A stretch of 64,000 nt of DNA, taken from NCBI GenBank assembly GCA_024138015.1, contig JAMXBB010000010.1, forward strand, positions 14,273,323 through 14,337,322, given 5' to 3'. This document shows positions 58,300 through 64,000 of the stretch, one piece after another. A program made the position numbers and the translations under genes. Below the pieces are notes generated by a model that did no database searches, was not told the DNA's origin, and worked only from the letters and a program-made list of their open reading frames with translations. This DNA comes from Lumnitzera littorea (taxonomy: Eukaryota > Streptophyta > Magnoliopsida > Myrtales > Combretaceae). Each line of letters begins with the position of its first letter. Positions within the stretch are counted from its first letter, which is position 1.

Positions 58300-60340
58300 C
58301 TTTCATCACTAATAGCTGAAGCCTGTGACTCCTGTATCCGAATGTGCTCATAAAGTAGCTTTATAAACAGAAGTGGAGCTACTATTGGAACCTAGGATGA
58401 ACTCTCACCTCGAGAACTCACAAATTGCCTCCTTCTCTTATGTAGAGCCGGTAGCATGAAGGGAAGATTAAGCTACATCTATATGGGAGGAATCTCGAAT
58501 AAGCTCAATGGAAGGGCCAACATAGTCCTTATGTCAGGATACTCAATGGTTGCCAAGGCATCGGATGGCCTTACAGTGTCAGGATCTAGTTAACCTTGTC
58601 CCTACCGTCGTAGAAGGCCCCTCATTCTCATGTAACCACCTCACCTGGGTAAATTTAAAGGTTCATAATCTAGCTTGTCCAAGTCATAATGCGCTTAGAC
58701 CTATGCTTCAACTAGATGAGGTAGGTACGATGTGATCAGAGTTTGGTCCTCTAACGGCTGCATACCCTGATCGACATGGACTCGAGAAGTGATGTAGTTG
58801 GCTTAATCCATGGAAATTTGGATTTGTTGGAACTCCTTGACTTGTAAAATGAAGAAGCATTAATAAAAGTGGGAGTAAGATAGTGAATCACAAACAATAG
58901 ATCAAATACATATACTTACCAATCCCTTCAGCAAAGCTCCATCATGACCAATGTAACAGCACATAATGGTCTTATACTACTTGTAACCGTACTCGGCAAT
59001 TGGCACCTTTAGGACCTTCTATAAGTAGTACCAAAGCATGCTTGTCATTCTAAATGTCGATATAGTCCGTGTGATAACTTATCCAATCGATATCAGTATG
59101 ACCCCTTAAGTCAATGCGATGTAGTTACTTTACCTCATCCATGTCACACTCTAAGGGAACCCTCTAAACCGGTACACCACCCGCTCTGTACGGTGCTACT
59201 CAATAATGTGGAAGCATATCAAGGGCACCTGAGCTATCCATATATCTCTACCATAGCTGTAGTATTCAAGTATGATTTAAAGAGAGTCATCTATATAAGG
59301 CTACTAGACGACCTGCATATATGTGTAAGTAATGTTAGCTCATGCACAATAGATATGGAATGAAAAAGCAGAAGTTGTGTTCATTGTGCATACTTAATAT
59401 GAGCTTTGTCGATCAAAGGCATCTCGATATGCCCTCACCACATGCATAGGGTGTTGTGTGGTATCCCACTCCATATTCCATTGGGTTGCTAAAGGTCTGG
59501 TACTATCAAATACCATATCATGTCGACTGAAGGGGGTAATATGTGAGAACCGATCCTGATCCCATACTTGAATGAGGATGGTCACCCTCCCATCTCGTGA
59601 GTTATGTCCCTAAAAGCTAGGTACAGCTGTCGATACAACTGGGTAAGGCATGCCGACCTTTAGTTGTAATGTTTAGCTTGTCTGAAGTCATTTAACAGTA
59701 AAAGGAACATGAGATGTACGAGGTTCCTTAACTTACCTACAGAGACATATCCTTCTAAGATCTATAAGATGTAGGCCTTAGTATGTCTCTTCACTTGCTC
59801 CTCGTCAACCGTATGCGATAGAAACCTAAAATGTTTTTGCAGTCATGTCAACTTAACACATCTTCCTCTACCCTCAGGCATGATACTAAGATATCTCATG
59901 GATATCTGAGTCCATGTCTAATATGTGCTACCAATAATTGGCATGGCATCAACTCGGAGGCCAAACTGAACCTCGATATCCTAGAAGGTAATGGTGTACT
60001 CCCAATGAGCTGTGTGAAATCACTTAATGAGCTTAGTGATCAAGTGATAGCCTAGTTGGATATATGGAAAATGACTCAGCCCTCTGAATCCGGCCTCCTC
60101 CAAGTGGGATCCATGCAAGGGTCTAGCTCAATCTTGTTCACATCATGGTCATGACGTAACTTTCACTCACAACGTCATATGGCAAGTGCTTAAGTTGGCT
60201 GCAAATAAGAATTACCACTAAGCATTATAAAGCAATGACAAAAGTACAATAACAAGCTTTCGTACAGAAAACGAGTTGTTAGTAGCTTTACGTGTCCTAC
60301 CTAAACTCGTTATGACTTATGCTTATCCTACTCGCTAAGA
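58300..60340 (-). pseudogene. Plant mobile domain (PMD) remnant
   Basis: Minus-strand pieces in order: GPINRSVL; LVHLMFLLLLNDFRQAKHYN; ACLTQLYRQLYLAFRD; VTILIQVWDQDRFSHITPFS; FDSTRPLATQWNMEWDTTQH; HVVRAYRDAFDRQSSY; then PYIDDSL, EYYSYGRDIWIAQVPLICFH and HRTERVV. This is the aminotransferase-like plant mobile domain known from MAIN/MAIL proteins and from plant transposons. It follows directly behind a Mutator-like transposase on the same strand, so it is probably transposon-encoded. Frameshifts and stops make it a pseudogene. Confidence 0.8.
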
Positions 60341-60399
60341 ACCGATCTGTTAATGGGTCCCGGCTTAATCTAGCTCGCAAAAAATGAAACATGAGAAAG

Positions 60400-62205
60400 T
60401 TAGAATTTATTACCATAAGAAATGCATTACATAACAATAAGAATTTAGCAATACCATGACATGTATATCAGTATTATTCTTATGCAATGGATTACCCTCT
60501 TGATTCCTAGGTAGACATATTCTCCTATTGTGTCCTTCTCTCCTGCATAATGTGTACGTTATTCTATCTAGATGTCCTTGCACATCCATCTCCATGTGAA
60601 ACCATTTTGTGCAAGGCTTACCTTTGTTACATTCAAGCCATGGATTAAGACAGACTTTTCTAGAGATGTGGAATAACCAATGATGTCAACTCATCTCCAA
60701 TTAGGAAGAAGTGTGCTCTGTAACATTGCACTTAGTAGATGGATTTATACCAATCCTCGATTGAGGACATAACATTGAACCACTTGAATTCGGCCATAGC
60801 TATTGCATGTGAGCAAGGGATCTTATATATCTACCATTTGTTACAAGTGTACATGCGATTGTTAAAGTTAACCATTTGCACATGACTTCCTCCTTTCATT
60901 TCATTGCTTACACACTTGCTACTTGTCACAAACTCATACATCTTGCTATATCTGCTAAACCGCACCACATGATGAAAACCCACGCCTCCAACATATTTGC
61001 AACATATTTCATATAAGGTTGATTTTTAGCAACCTACTCCAGTACCTCTTCGTGCCTTTTATCCTAGGATAGTATACCATTATAAAAGAAGATCTTCCTT
61101 ACTAGTGATGTAACCGATAGTCCTCAAGCATATTTTAAAACCCCATTATAAACTTCTACAAGGCTCGATGTCATGTATTCAAACTAATAGAGCCCATTAT
61201 GGACAAGTATCTACTAGTCCATCAGTAAAGGGCGAAACCAATATGAGGCGTTAAGATTGAGATTTAGGACCTTCTTTGTGCACTTCTTAAACTTCTAGGG
61301 TTGAATTTGCATTACACCAAAAGTGGCCCACTTCTTGCATTATTGATTCTTATGTACCATATTGAAATTGCTTGCAATGTAGCATGTACACTAATGCCAA
61401 ACCTCGAAGGGGGCTTTCTATCCATTCTCATCCCTCCCTGAAGCTAACCAAATACCTGTCCCTCTATTCTATATAAGGCATATGGTCTCTCGGCCTGCTC
61501 TCTCACCACAGACATATTGCCTTAGACTCCTAAGAAACCAACCCCATGCCTCTACCATCTCATTATCTACTATTGCAAAGGCTAGAGGGACTATGTAGCT
61601 TGCACCATCCATGCTAGTTGCAACGAGCAACTTATGACAGTATTTTCCTTATGAAAATGTCCCATCAATAGCAACTAAGGGCTTATAGAACTTTCATGCC
61701 TCTATGCATGAGCCAAAAGACCACTAAATCCATTGTAGCTCCGTTACCCCCAGTTTCCTTAACTACCCTACATCTACTCAAACTTCATCCCAAGATTGGC
61801 CATCTGTATGGTGTTGAGGAGTCTTGAAAGATTGTCATATGATCTCTCTCAGTTACCATAAACTACTTCAATAACCTTTATCTTTCTAGACTGTAAACTT
61901 CTATTGGTAATCATACACCCGAATTGCCCACTGATGATGCAGCACAATTGAGAAATTTTTGTATCATAGTCTTCTTTAATGACATTCAAAAACTCCTTTA
62001 CCATAGTATTACAATCCAGTTACGAGTAGTCTTAAGTTATTATTGGATTTACACATGTATGAGGTCTTATTAGCATTGTTATGACCTATACACCCTCCAA
62101 CTTCTTCTTAAATGCCCGCAATCTCTACTTGCATCCACCCCCGTACCTAATACATATAACTGAATACTTACTCTTTTTGGATTCTACTGATGTAAATGCT
62201 TGATA
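60400..62205 (-). pseudogene. Mutator-like (MULE) transposase remnant
   Basis: The minus strand reads PLVAIDGTF, KYCHKLLVATSMDGASYIVP, LAFAIVDNEMVEAWGWFLRS. This is the MULE DDE core; the first catalytic Asp is at 61,664-61,666. Downstream come FEYMTSSLVEVYNGVLKYA and GLSVTSLV, as in MULE proteins, then a SWIM-like region and a C-terminal zinc-knuckle-like CRREGHNRRIC at about 60,510-60,560. It is interrupted by stops. The 5' end is cut near the LTR at 62,211. Terminal inverted repeats were not identified. Confidence 0.8.
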
Positions 62206-62210
62206 TGGTA

Positions 62211-64000
62211 TGTTACGCCCCGAAGTCACAGAGTCGCAACAGTCCCGCCGTGTAAACCATCTTATGATAGTAACTGGCCTCACAGTGCCTACCATAGAGA
62301 TAATCTACACAAGGCGTCGACGACTCCTCGCTTTGAAGTAAACAGTTCAATTAATGATTATACTACAATTATGATAATTATCACAAATTTCTATTAAACA
62401 TAGATAATTAAAAATAAGTCCATAGAGCTTCCCAGGAAGTTTTACATAATCACTACAGTTTACTAATTTACAGAATAACTAACAGTCTTCAACCTTCAAC
62501 TACAAGGTCAGTCTAGTTACACATTATGCTAAATAACTTGATCCTCACACCCCTAGCTTCAAAAGGACTAACCTCTGGGTAATTGTAGGGCGGCATGATA
62601 CTTGTAGTGATCACAAATCAGAACCTGCAAAAAGATCTATAAGGGTATGAGCAACTACAGCTCAGTAAGTTGAATTGGAGACTCATGAATGCATATAAGC
62701 ACAAACAGGGTTATCAAACAATTATTTTAATGCAATGCAACAATCAAGTGTCATCGCACAACGTAGTCCGGTCCGTTGTGAAATCAGAGAAATTTCACCC
62801 GCTCCAATCCGGGTTGAGGAGTTCCATGTTATGCAGCAGCTCACAACCAAACCCAGGCTTATGCAATGGAGACCTTGCTCCTCCCGCGACTACCTTCGAA
62901 CCATTGACTTCACCCCCCGCCGCGACCTCCTCTCCTGTCACTTAGTTCGACTGAAGATGAAGAAGGGACCATTTTGCAATCCTGCGCTATCCCTTTCGAA
63001 GGGGTCGGTATTTGGTTGGAGAGTCCTATGATCCCCTAACGGGTTGCAATGCATGACATTTTCGGTTATTAAGGTCGACTAAGATTAAATTCCGATTAGG
63101 GTGTTTAACAAGTTCATACCAATTCAATCAGTCACAAAATCATTCACAATACAAATTCCAGCACAAATTCAGATACATCAAGCACAAGCACATGCACAAA
63201 CTACTTACAATCACAATCATATACAAGCCTAAGTCTCCGAGTACTACAAAACTAGTACTCTATTACAATAAGCAATAACCCAACTTACTTGAATTTGCTC
63301 GATCGCTCGATCGCTCGATCGCTCGATTCTTTAGTCGCGAGCTGATTTGTTTCTGGGTGTCCTATAATACAAATAGGTTCTTTTAGTACTTATATTTTAT
63401 GGATTCTTATTCTAATTTATAATGTAACTCATTTTCCTCATGTATACCTATAACGTATTAATGATTCGTTGTATTCTATTTCGGGGTTCGGCTCCTAAAC
63501 TAGATTCTAGTTTTAATTCTTAAGTCTTAATTAAGCTCGAATCCCATTGTGACATTAATCACATTACGCTCGGGTATTCAAATATCCTATTGGGTCGTAA
63601 TTTTGGTATTCTAAACTATTCGGTACACGCTAACCCTAATTGAGGTATCAGATTTATTCCTGATGTGTAAAAATCTTACATTTTGAGATATTTACTTAAA
63701 ATTAAATGTCATTTCAGATTTATTATTTTTCTGATTTCTATTATAATATTATCTAAATAACCTTATTTTTTTAGATTTATTAATTTACATTTTCACATAT
63801 TACTAATTTATTATATTACTTACCTAATTTTTCTAATTAACCATACTTAGTACCTAAAGGCTAGGATTAGGGTTCCACTGCAGAGATTAACTTCCCTAAA
63901 CATCTAATTAAGATCCAAATCAGTAATTAACATCCTAATCACCTAATTAACCCTAAATCACCCAATTTTACCATCATTTTAGGGCTAAAAATTAACTTAA
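62211..64000 (+). mobile_element. Second copy of the TGTCACGCCCC LTR family (runs off the window)
   Basis: Begins TGTTACGCCCCGAAGTCACA and stays colinear with 13,348 to about 15,105: CCCGCCGTGTAAACCATC, CAAACCCAGGCTT, CATTTTGCAATCCTGCG, CTATCCCTTTCGAAGGGG, AGAGATTAAC. The candidate left target duplication is TGGTA (62,206-62,210). The right end is outside the window, so solo or complete status is unknown. Confidence 0.85.
63297..63327. repeat. Short 8-bp tandem repeat GATCGCTC
   Basis: Nearly four perfect copies inside the LTR. The related copy near 14,345-14,370 has only a degenerate CTCGACTCCTCGCTCACTC at this place, so the array expanded locally. Confidence 0.85.

Noticed and set aside
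62670..63031. Two overlapping plus-strand ORFs of 91 and 98 codons
   Set aside because: They lie inside a non-coding LTR. The related copy at 13.8-14.1 kb does not keep the frames intact, so they are not conserved as protein.
1..64000. CRISPR arrays, bacterial operons, riboswitches, rRNA genes
   Set aside because: No regularly spaced short repeats of the CRISPR type, no ribosome-binding-site gene clusters and no rRNA landmarks were seen; the sequence is plant nuclear DNA.

Overview
This window is nuclear DNA of a flowering plant, most likely a eudicot. It is strongly AT-rich, has intron-split genes with plant-type splice sites, carries a phloem-lectin gene family, and is otherwise dominated by decayed plant transposable elements (Ty3/gypsy, LINE and Mutator-like). 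No bacterial-type genes, operons or CRISPR arrays are present. I could not identify the species from sequence alone.

Host genes. Two paralogous PHLOEM PROTEIN 2 (PP2)-like lectin genes lie on the minus strand. The right one (22,428-27,585) can be assembled completely: four exons, all junctions in frame, 262 aa. The left one (exons at 31-149, 1,642-1,789 and 3,274-3,314) is the same gene cut by the left window edge; its last exon lies outside. The copies share about 4.6 kb of colinear DNA (1 to about 4,670 against about 24,068 to 28,740), including introns and promoter, so they arose by segmental or tandem duplication. Both use an unusual GC-AG second intron. They differ by an in-frame 38-codon acidic segment in exon 2.

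Transposon wedge between the PP2 copies (about 5.0-21.7 kb). In order: a decayed LINE (about 5.15-9.43 kb); a decayed Ty3/gypsy element with two recognisable LTRs (9,916-19,493), into whose reverse transcriptase a 2.9 kb solo LTR has jumped with an exact 5-bp target duplication; and a 5'-truncated LINE (about 20.37-21.66 kb).

Right half. A 2.0 kb solo LTR (29,677-31,670) and a hAT-like repeat lie in AT-rich DNA. From 34,080 to about 51,605 lies a long minus-strand Ty3/gypsy element of the Tat type (gag, protease, RT, RNase H, integrase). It carries an extra ORF on the opposite strand near its 3' LTR, and is interrupted by a 3.6 kb solo LTR, a 2.4 kb LTR and an unclassified insert. Two LTRs of a TGTAGA-starting family face each other at 52.7-57.2 kb. 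A minus-strand Mutator-like transposase followed by a plant mobile domain (PMD) occupies about 58.3-62.2 kb. A second copy of the solo-LTR family seen at 13.3 kb begins at 62,211 and runs off the right edge.

All transposon reading frames are full of stops, frequently TAG where TGG or CAG is expected, as expected of old, methylated copies. The PP2 frames are clean. I see no clearly new biological system. The most informative observations are the PP2 pair, the antisense ORF of the Tat element, the MULE-PMD association, and a short hairpin motif shared by several otherwise different LTRs.
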